DNA of 17,361 bases from JBMNTU01 sp050945895. Lineage in GTDB: Bacteria > Bacillota > Clostridia > Christensenellales > Christensenellaceae. Shown in pieces: positions 6,507 through 14,422 of this stretch. The position numbers and the translations under genes were made by a program. Under the pieces are notes generated by a model. That model was not told where the DNA came from, ran no database searches, and saw nothing but the letters and a program-made list of their open reading frames with translations. Numbering within the stretch: the first letter of the stretch is position 1; each line of letters starts with the position of its first letter. Where the stretch lies: the NCBI GenBank assembly GCA_050945895.1, contig JBMNTU010000047.1, positions 1-17,361 on the forward strand. The letters are read 5' to 3'.

Positions 6507-8281
6507 CAGGACACCTCCTCTTTTTCAAGCCGCGCGATCTCGTTTTGCAATTCTTCCAAAATCTCGCCGTATTCCTGTTTTACTTTATCTTCCACTTCAT
6601 ATTTGAGACGGCCAATCTGCTCACGCACGGGTAAGTTTACCACCCGCTCAATATCTACACCTGCCGTAAGTGCATTTGCACCAAAATCGTAAAAGTCCAG
6701 CACTAACTTAAGCATATAGTATTGCTTGTTTAGCGAAGAATATGTATCCACCTCGTGGAACGCATCCTGATGGAGATAGTCCTCACGAATAGAGCGCGCA
6801 ACCTCCAGCTTAAGCCTGTCCTGCGCAGACAGTGCATCCATACCAACCAGCCGCACAATCTCATCCAACTCTGCCTCATCCTGCAACAGCCGCTGTACAC
6901 GCGCACGCAGCTCCATCCATCCTGCCGGAACGTTCTGCTCAATCCATGGCCGAATATTATCGAGGTATAACGAATAGCTGGTCAGCCAATTGATTGCCGG
7001 AAAATGCCGCCTGTACGCCAGCGCAGAATCCAGCCCCCAAAACACCTTGACAATACGCAGCGTTGCCTGCGAAACAGGCTCCGAAATATCGCCGCCGGGC
7101 GGCGATACCGCGCCGATAATGGTCAACGCGCCCTGCCTGTTTTCGCTTCCCATGGTCTCTACGCACCCTGCCCGCTCGTAAAAGCTGGTCAGCCGGCTGC
7201 CCAGATATGCAGGGTAGCCTTCCTCACCAGGCATTTCTTCCAGCCGCCCGCTCATCTCACGAAGCGCCTCTGCCCAGCGGGATGTCGAATCGGCGAGCAG
7301 CGCCACGCTATAGCCCATATCCCGAAAATACTCTGCAATCGTTACGCCGGTATAAATCGACGCCTCGCGCGCCGCCACCGGCATGTCCGACGTATTGGCA
7401 ATGAGCACCGTCCGTTCCATCAGTGTTTTTCCCGTCTGCGGGTCTTTGATTTCCGGAAATTCATTCAGTACATCGGTCATTTCATTCCCGCGCTCTCCAC
7501 AGCCGATATAAACCACAATTTCCGCGTTCATCCATTTTGCAAGCTGGTGCTGCACCACGGTCTTCCCGCTTCCAAAAGGCCCGGGAACCGCCGCAACGCC
7601 GCCCTTTGCAATGGGAAACAGCGTATCGATAACCCGCTGCCCCGTTACCATCGGCTGCATCGGCGGCAGCTTCTCTTTATACGGGCGGCCGCGCCGTACC
7701 GGCCACTTCTGCATCAGCGTAATTTCCTTTACGTCGCCCGCTTTCGTTTTTATTTTACCAATGGCGTCTTCCACCGTATATTCGCCCGCCAAAAGCTCCA
7801 CAATTTCTCCGTCATAGCCATACGGAACCATAATCCGGTGCTCCACCACGTCCGATTCCTGCACGGTTCCCAAAACATCTCCCGCAGACACCATTTCGCC
7901 CGCGTCTTTTTTGGGAACAAACGTCCATTTCTTGTCCCGGTTAAGCGAAGGTACGTCCACCCCGCGCGAAAGGTTGTCCCCTATCTTGTCCCGGATGACG
8001 TCCAGCGGCCGTTGTATACCGTCAAATATACTGCCGATCAACCCCGGACCAAGCTCTACAGAAAGCGGCGCGCCGGTAGAGCGTACCTCTTCGCCCGGCC
8101 CCAGGCCGGACGTTTCCTCGTATACCTGTACCGAGGCCTCGTCTCCGTGCATTTCAATGATCTCGCCAATCAGGCCGAAGCGGGATACGCGCACTACGTC
8201 AAACATGTTTGCGTCCCGCATTCCGTTCGCAATGACGAGCGGCCCAGATACTTTTTTGATCGAACCTACGCTTTGTTTCAT
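6506..8281 (-). CDS. ntpA: V-type ATPase catalytic subunit A
   Basis: Subunit A is the catalytic ATPase of the V1 head. The 591-residue product has the beta-barrel N-terminus, the extra bulge region typical of V/A-type A subunits (about 115-190), and then the nucleotide-binding domain. The intact Walker A is GPFGSGKT at 234-241, GERGNE lies at 262-267, and the Walker B region is SVALLADSTSRWAEALREMS. A C-terminal helical domain follows. No key residue is missing, and the length is standard. ATG at 8281 has a GGGAG site seven bases upstream. Spacing to ntpG is 23 bp. A long antisense reading frame over this gene is a composition artefact. Confidence 0.98.
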   Translation of the reverse strand: MKQSVGSIKKVSGPLVIANGMRDANMFDVVRVSRFGLIGEIIEMHGDEASVQVYEETSGLGPGEEVRSTGAPLSVELGPGLIGSIFDGIQRPLDVIRDKIGDNLSRGVDVPSLNRDKKWTFVPKKDAGEMVSAGDVLGTVQESDVVEHRIMVPYGYDGEIVELLAGEYTVEDAIGKIKTKAGDVKEITLMQKWPVRRGRPYKEKLPPMQPMVTGQRVIDTLFPIAKGGVAAVPGPFGSGKTVVQHQLAKWMNAEIVVYIGCGERGNEMTDVLNEFPEIKDPQTGKTLMERTVLIANTSDMPVAAREASIYTGVTIAEYFRDMGYSVALLADSTSRWAEALREMSGRLEEMPGEEGYPAYLGSRLTSFYERAGCVETMGSENRQGALTIIGAVSPPGGDISEPVSQATLRIVKVFWGLDSALAYRRHFPAINWLTSYSLYLDNIRPWIEQNVPAGWMELRARVQRLLQDEAELDEIVRLVGMDALSAQDRLKLEVARSIREDYLHQDAFHEVDTYSSLNKQYYMLKLVLDFYDFGANALTAGVDIERVVNLPVREQIGRLKYEVEDKVKQEYGEILEELQNEIARLEKEEVS

Positions 8282-8304
8282 ATTAAGACTCCCATCCGTT
8301 AATC

Positions 8305-8634
8305 TTATTCATTGCCAAAGATAATATCAGACCCTACCGCCTGCCGCACATATTCACGCAGCCTGCCTTCCCCATAGCCTGTCGAGCCCTTTCCCGTTGG
8401 GATAGGGACAACCGCCGGCGTTATTTCTTCTCCAATTCTATTGCAGGCTTCTTCCATCTGTGCCATCAGCGGTTCTGTAATGTAAATAACGCCATATTTG
8501 TCGGCACACATCCGCCGCAGCTCTTTTTCCGCTTCGGCAACGCTCTCCACCGGAACAACATCCAACCCCAGCGCCATAAACCCATTGACGCTGGAAAAGT
8601 CGCCGATTACGCCAATCCTATACATATAGCTCAC
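8305..8634 (-). CDS. ntpG: V-type ATPase subunit F (rotor; NtpG in the E. hirae scheme)
   Basis: Subunit F binds the foot of the D stalk and is part of the rotor. The 109-residue product begins with the family's Rossmann-like strand YRIGVIGDFSSVNGFMALGL, continues through YGVIYITEPL, and ends with GYGEGRLREYVRQAVGSDI, a helix that matches the subunit D-contacting tail. Two starts are possible: GTG at 8634, which has a GGGAAAGG-like site, or ATG at 8625, which starts directly at MYRIGVIGD. Either start overlaps the end of ntpC, by 17 or 8 bp, suggesting coupled translation. The call rests on sequence pattern, size and operon position. Confidence 0.93.
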   Translation of the reverse strand: MSYMYRIGVIGDFSSVNGFMALGLDVVPVESVAEAEKELRRMCADKYGVIYITEPLMAQMEEACNRIGEEITPAVVPIPTGKGSTGYGEGRLREYVRQAVGSDIIFGNE

Positions 8635-9639
8635 GCAGCCTTTCCCTTATAATATCTTTATCGACGCGGCTCATCATTCCATAAAGCACGATCCGCACCG
8701 CCTGTATTTCCACTTTTTTACCATATAAAAAGCCGAGCAGCGGCTCAAACCCAAACGAACTGTACTGGGCTATGCGTATATAATCCATCTCAAAATTATC
8801 GCACCATTTTTCAAACGCGCTGATGCCTTCACTCGCTGCAGCGGCCGCTTCCTCCATACCGTTGTCCGTCATAAAAGCAACGACCGCCGACGTGTCCACC
8901 GCCGCCGCTTCGGCCAGCTTTTCAATATTAAAAGACTGCACGGGAATCATGGCATTCAGCAAAAAGTCTTTGCTCTTCCTGCTTGCGGCGCCGCGCAGCG
9001 CAATCTTCAGGTCGGTCAGTATGTAATCATCTCCACCCAGTCGATCAGAAATTGGCTTTCCGATTCCTCCGCGATGGTTTTCAGCGCTTCAAAAGCCGCC
9101 TTGTCCAAAACAATCTCCGCCAATTGGCCGTCGTTTCGCTCCGCCAGCTTTTCGTACGCCTTTTTTTCCGCGCGCTGCAAAAAGTCGGGCAGCTCTTCGG
9201 GCGCATTTTCCGAAACCGCATTATAAATAAGCTCCGGCTCCGTCGTATACGGCCCAATCATAAGGTCTTGCCATCCCGTCTTGGAAAATACCGCCTTCAA
9301 AATGGTTTTCATATTGTGAAAATCGTTCTGGTAGAGCAAAATATCAATAGGCGCGCCCTCCGGCATAACGCTCCGGATGTCCTCCCAAACCTGTTCGAGA
9401 GTCTGCCCCAGCATTTCGTCAATTTCCTCTTTGCCAAGTTCGACAACCTTCGGCTCTTCCTCATCGTCGTCCTTTTCCTTTTCGGGCGGCGGCTGATACC
9501 CTCTTTCTTCCAGGAATCTAACGGCGTCCGAAAGATCGCCAAACTGAAGCAGCGCTTCAACATCCGCCTGCTTCAGCATTTTTGCTTCCATGGTGCGCAT
9601 ATACGCTACGGAATATGCATAATCGGTATCCTTAATCAA
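8618..9639 (-). pseudogene. ntpC: V-type ATPase subunit C, interrupted by a one-base frameshift
   Basis: Subunit C (d-type) is the socket that links the central stalk to the proteolipid ring. The first part (207 codons from TTG at 9639, AGGAGG eight bases upstream) has the family opening DYAYSVAYMRTMEAKML and runs to IDWVEMITY, where TGA at 9016-9018 stops it. Re-reading one base gives LTDLKIALRGAASRKSKDF and leads directly into LNAMIPVQSFNIEKL, then on to a normal C-terminus (MMSRVDKDIIRERLRELYV, stop 8618). Together they make about 340 residues, normal for the family. So the gene is whole apart from a missing base near 9018-9022. The site has no standard slippery heptamer. All other subunits are intact, so a sequencing or assembly error is at least as likely as a true mutation. 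An acidic insert (KEKDDDEEEP, about residues 54-63) is a minor oddity. Confidence 0.92.
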
Positions 9640-9651
9640 GCCACATACCTC

Positions 9652-10245
9652 CTACGCCGTTCCCTCAAGATAGGCGTTCACTTTATCCCACAGTACGTTT
9701 TTATTTTCCTCAAACAGGCTTTTTATCGAACAATTCTGCTCAATCTTCCCATAGGAAATAATAAACCCGCGGTCGATTTCCTTTGCCTCACCCTTAAGCA
9801 CAACCGACCCATCTTCGAGCGCGCCATTCAGCCGGTCAATAAAATCCTCCGGCAAGCGACCCAAGTCATGCTTTGCGAAGTATATTTCTCCGTTGCCCTT
9901 TAGCGCGCTTTTTTCAAAAACGCGGAACAGAAAATCGAAATATTCCTGGTCGGGCATGTTCAGCACTTTGTTGTATGCTTCTTTCAGTATACCTGCAATC
10001 GCCTCGCTGCGTATTTTCAAAAGTGCCTGCCCACGGTCTTGCCGGTCTTGTGATGCTGCGCGCTCTATTCCGGCAGTTTTTTCCCTTGCCGCTTTTTTGT
10101 CCTGCATTGCAGCAATTTCGGCATGCTCTTTTTCCGCCTTTTGGCGCAAGCTATCCGCCTTTTTTTCTGCCTCGCGAATAATCTCGTCTACCTGGCTCTG
10201 CGTTTCTTTTTCGATTGCATCTATGATTTGTTTATATCCGCTCAT
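9652..10245 (-). CDS. ntpE: V-type ATPase subunit E (peripheral stalk)
   Basis: Subunit E pairs with the G/H-like subunit to make the peripheral stalks that hold the A3B3 head against rotation. The 197-residue product has a long charged N-terminal helix (about residues 8-90, rich in Lys, Glu, Ala and Gln, for example EIIREAEKKADSLRQKAEKE). A globular C-terminal domain contains DRGFIISYGKIEQNCSIKSL, a block close to the family's conserved GGFILxxG...D...xFE motif. ATG at 10245 is the only sensible start. Spacing is 21 bp after ntpK and 12 bp before ntpC. The call is supported by domain layout and by its slot in the ntp order; primary sequence is naturally variable in this subunit. Confidence 0.93.
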   Translation of the reverse strand: MSGYKQIIDAIEKETQSQVDEIIREAEKKADSLRQKAEKEHAEIAAMQDKKAAREKTAGIERAASQDRQDRGQALLKIRSEAIAGILKEAYNKVLNMPDQEYFDFLFRVFEKSALKGNGEIYFAKHDLGRLPEDFIDRLNGALEDGSVVLKGEAKEIDRGFIISYGKIEQNCSIKSLFEENKNVLWDKVNAYLEGTA

Positions 10246-10266
10246 TATTCCGTCACCGCCTGTTCG

Positions 10267-10731
10267 TCAAATATTGATGACGGCCAGGAAGGAAACGATG
10301 AACGAAAGCAGCGCATACAATTCAACCAGGGATGCCGAAACGATGGCTTTAGAGCTTTCCGAAGGCCGCTTTGCAATGATGTTTACGCCTGCCGCACAAA
10401 CCTTGCCCTGGTGCGCGCCGCTGGCAAGCCCGCCGATTCCAACAGGCAGGCACGCGCCAAGGTACGCAAGCCCCGCTGCAAAATCGGGCGCCGCTCCGCC
10501 CAAAATGCCTACGTTCAACAATACCATGATTCCTACAATCAGGCCGTAAAGCCCCTGCGTACCCGGCAGAATCTGCATAACTAGCAACCGTCCAAATTTA
10601 GACGGGTCCGCAGTAATAACGCCTGCCGCCGCTGTGCTGGCATATCCAACGCCCATGGACGAACCCGCACACGAAAGCCCTACTCCCAGTCCTACGCCAA
10701 TCAGCGCCAAACCCAGTCCTAATTCCATCAT
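10267..10731 (-). CDS. ntpK: V-type ATPase proteolipid subunit K, predicted Na+-binding
   Basis: This is the 16-kDa-type proteolipid that assembles into the rotating membrane ring. Its 154 residues make four transmembrane helices from two fused hairpins, with one essential carboxylate in the fourth helix: Glu137 in SLVELYALLSF. The residues that coordinate Na+ in the E. hirae NtpK structure (Leu61, Thr64, Gln65, Gln110, Glu139) all have counterparts here: Leu55, Thr58 and Gln59 in ILPGTQGLYG, Gln108 in AHQGKVCAAG, and Glu137. The tyrosine that hydrogen-bonds the carboxylate is also present (Tyr62). This argues for Na+ rather than H+ as the coupling ion. Two adjacent ATGs follow a GAGG site; the first is annotated. 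Confidence 0.97.
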   Translation of the reverse strand: MMELGLGLALIGVGLGVGLSCAGSSMGVGYASTAAAGVITADPSKFGRLLVMQILPGTQGLYGLIVGIMVLLNVGILGGAAPDFAAGLAYLGACLPVGIGGLASGAHQGKVCAAGVNIIAKRPSESSKAIVSASLVELYALLSFIVSFLAVINI

Positions 10732-10750
10732 TCATACCTCATTTCCAGAA

Positions 10751-12745
10751 TTATTCTTTTGAAAACCTGTAGTACTTTGTGTCCATAATAAACGGCTCAA
10801 ACTTTTTGCCGCCGCCCTCATAAAATTTACTGTAATACTCCACAAACTGCAGGCGCATCGTATGTACATACGCGCCCAGTGCGTTGATTGCGAAGTTGAC
10901 AATATGCCCCAAAATGAAAACGATCACAAAGAAAATGATGCCTATGGCGCCTGTTCCAAGCAGCGTGCCCATCAGGTTGATGACGTTTGCAATAACGCCC
11001 GTCGCCAGCCCCAGCGCCAAAAGGCGCGAATAAGAGAGAATATCCCCAATAAAACCAGTGATATCATAAATGGAAATAATACCACCCAGCACCGCCGCAA
11101 CCGGGTTTTTCTTGTTGCGGATACCCGCGGCCGATTTAATGACGACCAAAAATACCAGTCCGCCCACAAGGCCCCATATGCCAACCTGGTTCATCCATGC
11201 CGGCACAATCGCTCCGGCAGTCGACAGATACATTCCCGTGGCCAGTATAAAAATACAGCCGAGTATCCACATCCAATCCAAATGATCGGAAAACGCCTCA
11301 AATATCCGGCGCTGCTTAAACAGCATATATACCTTTATTCCCATGCCAATGAGCAGGTGGATTAGCCCAAGCATAATGCTGAAAACAAGCAGCATCAGCG
11401 GCTGCGCCGTCGGGTCAATCCACAGCGGCCGCAGCGTCGCGTCCCCGCCAAAGAAAACAGACGAAATGGTATAGGTTGCATCCCCAAAGAAGCCGCCGTA
11501 CATAAATCCCCAAAACATCGTAGAAATACCGCAGAAAAAGAACATCCGGAATATCTGCCGTTTTCCGGGTTCAAGCACCTTTCCAAAGCCCAGTATCAGG
11601 CAGGCGACAGTCATCAGCAGCCCATAGCCGGCGTCCGAAAACATCATCCCAAAAAACAGGTAATAGAAAATTGCCATGATTGGGTTGGGGTCTATGTCGT
11701 GTTCACCGGGCATGCTATATGTTGCAGTAATTCCCTCTACCGGGCGCACAAAGCCATTGTTCCTGAACTGCACCGGCGCCTCGCCCGGCTCGGGCTGCAT
11801 AAGCTCCACATGCGCCCCATGCTCCCTCTCCAGCCTTGCCGCAAGGTTTTCGGCATGCTTTTTGGGCACATAGCCCTGCAGCATAAACGTATATTCCGTC
11901 AGCCCCGCTTTAGAAAATTCCTGGTATTTTTGCCTGCGCAACGCCAGGTGATCGTATAAAAGCTCAATCTCCGGCCGGTGCGCCGCAAGCTTACGAATCT
12001 CCGCAAGTCTCCGGTCTATCTCCTTATAAAGCTCTTTTTTTGCTTCTTCCAATACTTCGATTTTTTTTGCAGGCAAATGATGGCTATAGCTAAACGTGGG
12101 CACGACCAACCCCATCGTCTGAAAGACCCTTGCCATCTTTTCTCCGTCGCGCTTCAGGTACAAAAACCAGACCGTTGTATATTCCTTGTCTTGGGAAATG
12201 ATTTCGAAATGCGTGTCCAGCGATTTTTCTTCGGAAAGCACCCGGTATATGTCCTTCTCCATCCACTTGCCGCTTAGCATTCCAAACTCAATTTTTGTAT
12301 GCTCTGTCTCCTCCGTTCCCATAGGAACATCCATTGAAATGTAGGGCTTAAGCGCAATCTGCTTTGCATCGATGCGCCGGAGGTTTTCTTTCGCCTCGTG
12401 AATTTTGTCCGCCAGCTCTATAATACGGTAGGTATACTTAGATGCTTTTTCGTTGTCCCCCGTGTCCATATCGTATTGCGCAATAGGAACAAGCTTCCGG
12501 CTGTAAAAGAACCCCGACTTTTCGGGCGCATACTCATCCAATATACCAAGCGCCGAAGCGGTTGCATTAAAAAAGTGGCTGATTTGCGAAATATTGCGCG
12601 CAACATCCACTCGTGCAAGTTCTTCCTCCTCCAAATTTAGCTTGGAGATTTCCACGATCTCGCTCTTTTGCAATTCTTCAACAATTCCCTTGCGCCGGTC
12701 ACTTAAGCCAACCAGTTGGAATTTTTGCATCTCTACGATTGCCAA
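10751..12745 (-). CDS. ntpI: V-type ATPase subunit I (stator, a-subunit)
   Basis: Subunit I carries the two ion half-channels beside the proteolipid ring. The 664-residue product has a cytoplasmic N-terminal half (about 1-350) with coiled-coil arms, and a C-terminal half with seven or eight hydrophobic segments beginning near IMAIFYYLFFGMMFSDAGYG, a strong family signature. The conserved SYSRLLALGLATGVIANV places an essential arginine at about residue 574. A second conserved arginine lies in TMRLQFVEYYSKFYEGGG (about 631). The start is TTG at 12745, eight bases after a GGGGGG site; ATG at codon 6 is possible but less well placed. It lies 18 bp after the G/H-like gene and 19 bp before ntpK. 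Confidence 0.97.
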   Translation of the reverse strand: MAIVEMQKFQLVGLSDRRKGIVEELQKSEIVEISKLNLEEEELARVDVARNISQISHFFNATASALGILDEYAPEKSGFFYSRKLVPIAQYDMDTGDNEKASKYTYRIIELADKIHEAKENLRRIDAKQIALKPYISMDVPMGTEETEHTKIEFGMLSGKWMEKDIYRVLSEEKSLDTHFEIISQDKEYTTVWFLYLKRDGEKMARVFQTMGLVVPTFSYSHHLPAKKIEVLEEAKKELYKEIDRRLAEIRKLAAHRPEIELLYDHLALRRQKYQEFSKAGLTEYTFMLQGYVPKKHAENLAARLEREHGAHVELMQPEPGEAPVQFRNNGFVRPVEGITATYSMPGEHDIDPNPIMAIFYYLFFGMMFSDAGYGLLMTVACLILGFGKVLEPGKRQIFRMFFFCGISTMFWGFMYGGFFGDATYTISSVFFGGDATLRPLWIDPTAQPLMLLVFSIMLGLIHLLIGMGIKVYMLFKQRRIFEAFSDHLDWMWILGCIFILATGMYLSTAGAIVPAWMNQVGIWGLVGGLVFLVVIKSAAGIRNKKNPVAAVLGGIISIYDITGFIGDILSYSRLLALGLATGVIANVINLMGTLLGTGAIGIIFFVIVFILGHIVNFAINALGAYVHTMRLQFVEYYSKFYEGGGKKFEPFIMDTKYYRFSKE

Positions 12746-12763
12746 ATCAAAAACCCCCCGCCG

Positions 12764-13075
12764 TTATTCCATCAAAGCCGCAATAGCAATATCCACTGCG
12801 CCCTGTTTGCGAGCCACCAGCCTTTCTGTCAGCTCCGCTTCTTTTCTGGCCGTTTCTTCCTTATAGATAGCGGTATTAGTTTTCGCCTGCACCTCCGCTT
12901 TTGCGCGGGCCGCACGAAGCTCGACTTCACCCCGTTCCGTCAAGCTTTCAAATTCCGCACGAATATCCTGTTCAGCCTTTTTCAAAATTGCATCCGCTTC
13001 TTCTTTTGCCTGCCCAACCGCATCCTTCGAGCGTTTCTCGACCTGCTTGATCCGAGCCAATACTTCCTGTGCCAT
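12764..13075 (-). CDS. ntpF: V-type ATPase subunit G/H-like peripheral stalk protein (NtpF)
   Basis: First gene of the ATPase operon. A 103-residue, highly charged single long helix (AQEVLARIKQVEKRSKDAVG onward, rich in Ala, Glu, Lys and Gln) of the kind that forms a heterodimeric coiled coil with subunit E in the peripheral stalk. The start is ATG at 13075, with GGGAGG nine bases upstream. The frame stays open a little further upstream, but the extra residues do not fit the family and have no ribosome binding site. The gene order G/H-like, I, K, E, C, F, A, B, D equals ntpFIKECGABD of E. hirae. Sequence alone would only say coiled coil; position makes the call. Confidence 0.88.
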   Translation of the reverse strand: MAQEVLARIKQVEKRSKDAVGQAKEEADAILKKAEQDIRAEFESLTERGEVELRAARAKAEVQAKTNTAIYKEETARKEAELTERLVARKQGAVDIAIAALME

Positions 13076-13281
13076 GAATTCGAGCCTCCCACTGCAAAAT
13101 AAACGCCTGCCAAAATCACTATACTCTGTCATCCAAACATATGCTATTCAATTCAAATTGGTTATTAATAGGGCTGAAACACAGCGTGTTTACGCTGCCG
13201 CGATGTGCATCATCCAGCGCCCGTCGGCACCGGATATGTTTTGTACTACTATAAACAGTCTTTCAATCCTCCAAAACCCTT
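13076..13281 (-). promoter_or_regulatory. Long structured 5' leader of the V-ATPase operon
   Basis: From the predicted start site near 13281 to the first ATG at 13075 the leader is about 205 nt. It contains a 10-bp hairpin with two G-T pairs and a GACG loop as read on the minus strand (13212-13235), followed by a 6-bp perfect hairpin with an AAAC loop (13182-13197). A GGAGG sequence early in the leader is not followed by a properly spaced start codon. No U-run follows either hairpin, so a simple terminator is not indicated. I found no match by eye to a known riboswitch consensus. Confidence 0.45.
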
Positions 13282-13287
13282 TTTATT

Positions 13288-13316
13288 ATTAAAACAAAAT
13301 ATTGTAACATTGTCAA
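13288..13316 (-). promoter_or_regulatory. Predicted sigma-A promoter of the V-ATPase operon
   Basis: On the minus strand a perfect TTGACA (13311-13316), a 17-bp spacer and TTTAAT (13288-13293). It is the only strong promoter seen in the 558-bp gap between divIVA and the ATPase operon. No clear repressor palindrome overlaps it. Confidence 0.8.
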
Positions 13317-13317
13317 C

Positions 13318-13531
13318 AGTGATTCAGGTAATAACAATCATTGCACATGCACAACCAACCCTGCTTTTTCAGTTTAAATACCGGTTACTTTGTAAATACA
13401 TCCTTTTCCATGCACGCTTTACAAATGTTTCCGCACAGCTCAATGTAACTTTTTCCATTTTTTATTATTCATTTACAGAAATTAACGACGCGCCGCACAT
13501 GCCAACAACAGCAGCTGCACAAGACCAAGCA
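13318..13531 (-). other. Non-coding spacer upstream of the V-ATPase promoter
   Basis: About 210 bp of AT-rich sequence between the divIVA terminators and the V-ATPase promoter. I see no gene with a ribosome binding site on either strand and no repeat. It may hold upstream control sites for the ATPase promoter, but none is recognisable. Confidence 0.4.
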
Positions 13532-13561
13532 CAAAAAAAGAAAACACCGCGATGTTTTCTT
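13532..13561 (-). terminator. Second (distal) terminator after divIVA
   Basis: AAGAAAACA and TGTTTTCTT form a perfect 9-bp stem (13538-13546 with 13553-13561) around a 6-nt GC-rich loop. On the minus strand it is followed by an uninterrupted run of seven T residues. It would catch any transcript that reads through the upstream hairpin and isolate the ATPase promoter. Confidence 0.75.
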
Positions 13562-13585
13562 CTTAAATAAAGCTTGTGCAAATAA

Positions 13586-13617
13586 ATAAGGAACGCACTA
13601 CACTATGCGCTCCTTAT
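13586..13617 (-). terminator. First (proximal) terminator after divIVA
   Basis: ATAAGGA (13586-13592) pairs with TCCTTAT (13611-13617), and the stem continues inward through GCGCA/TGCG with G-T wobbles to about 13 bp. The tail on the minus strand is TTATTTG, only moderately T-rich. It lies 17 bp after the divIVA stop codon. Confidence 0.7.
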
Positions 13618-13633
13618 ATACACATCACTATGC

Positions 13634-14308
13634 TTACTCGTCAATAATCTCGTTAACAATCTGCTGCAGGTTTGCGGTGCTTCGCTCAAAGTCGCGGCCT
13701 GTTTCTTCCTTGCTTTGTTTTAAAATATCGTTTAAATGTATGCTGGATGTTTCATTTTGCTCGTCCATCTCACCCAGTTCCTGCGCCATGTGGCTAATCG
13801 ATTTGCTGATTTCCGCAGCCTTCTGCCCAAACAATTCTTCACTGTCCAGCTTACTGTCCACCAGCGCAAACTGCTCTTCCAAAAACAAGCGAAAGCGCTT
13901 TTTATAGTCCGCAATCAATTTTTCGTATTTTTTCAATTCCTGCTTGGCCGCTTCCATTCGAAGTTGCGTGCTTTCGATGACTGTGCGCGCGTTTTGGTTG
14001 GCAACGTCCATAATCTTCTGCGCTTGCTGTTCTGCCTGCTCTATATACGCCGTTGCATTACGCTGTGCTGTAATAACTGTGTTCATCAGTTTTTCTTCAA
14101 TGTCATCCAGCTTGTCTGCGCGCTGTCTGAGCTTGGCAATGTCCGTTTTTAGCTGCTCGTTTTTCGCAATAATATTCTCGTTTTCTTCAAGCAGGGATTC
14201 AAATTGCTTAATAACCTCATCCAAAAACTCGTCAACCTGTTCCTGGTCGTAGCCGTTAAATTTTTTATTAAATTCTTTTTCCAGTATGTCTTTGGGTGTA
14301 ATATTCAT
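13634..14308 (-). CDS. divIVA: DivIVA-family cell-division/polarity protein
   Basis: DivIVA binds curved membrane at the septum and poles and recruits partner proteins. The 224-residue product starts with the family's membrane-binding segment, ITPKDILEKEFNKKFNGYD, followed by EQVDEFLDEV. It continues as a long coiled coil (about residues 30-150) and ends in an acidic, less ordered tail. The membrane-inserting phenylalanine of the B. subtilis protein is conserved (Phe17), but the neighbouring Arg18 is Asn18 here, with Lys15 and Lys16 just before. ATG at 14308 has an AGAGG site eight bases upstream. It is the last gene of the division cluster, 114 bp after sepF, followed by two terminators. Confidence 0.95.
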   Translation of the reverse strand: MNITPKDILEKEFNKKFNGYDQEQVDEFLDEVIKQFESLLEENENIIAKNEQLKTDIAKLRQRADKLDDIEEKLMNTVITAQRNATAYIEQAEQQAQKIMDVANQNARTVIESTQLRMEAAKQELKKYEKLIADYKKRFRLFLEEQFALVDSKLDSEELFGQKAAEISKSISHMAQELGEMDEQNETSSIHLNDILKQSKEETGRDFERSTANLQQIVNEIIDE

Positions 14309-14326
14309 ATAGCAATCCTCTTGTTA

Positions 14327-14354
14327 CAGTTTCTTAAACGACTGTGCAGCAAGC
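14327..14354 (-). repeat. Intercistronic repeat copy 1 (sepF-divIVA spacer)
   Basis: A 28-bp sequence, 24/28 identical to the copy at 14938-14965. Read on the minus strand in the frame of sepF it encodes LAAQSFKKL and is followed at once by TAA. It ends 18 bp upstream of the divIVA ATG. The sepF frame is open for 32 codons between its own stop and this TAA. Confidence 0.75.
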
Positions 14355-14422
14355 TCTCGCAGGCGATTGTTTCTCAAATCCCAAACAGAGTGTAATCTTC
14401 TGCCGTATGCAATAGAAAACGG

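Noticed and set aside
7004..8302. Long plus-strand open frame (432 codons) opposite ntpA
   Set aside because: It lies fully antisense to the catalytic subunit and has no family resemblance. Its His/Arg-rich composition is typical of a mirror frame.
9010..9030. Programmed -1 frameshifting in ntpC
   Set aside because: There is no X-XXY-YYZ slippery heptamer and no evident downstream pseudoknot, and frameshifting is not known for this subunit. A missing base is simpler.
13205..13570. Plus-strand open frame in the gap between the ATPase operon and divIVA
   Set aside because: It crosses the strong minus-strand ATPase promoter, its leader hairpin and a divIVA terminator, has no ribosome binding site and shows no family match.
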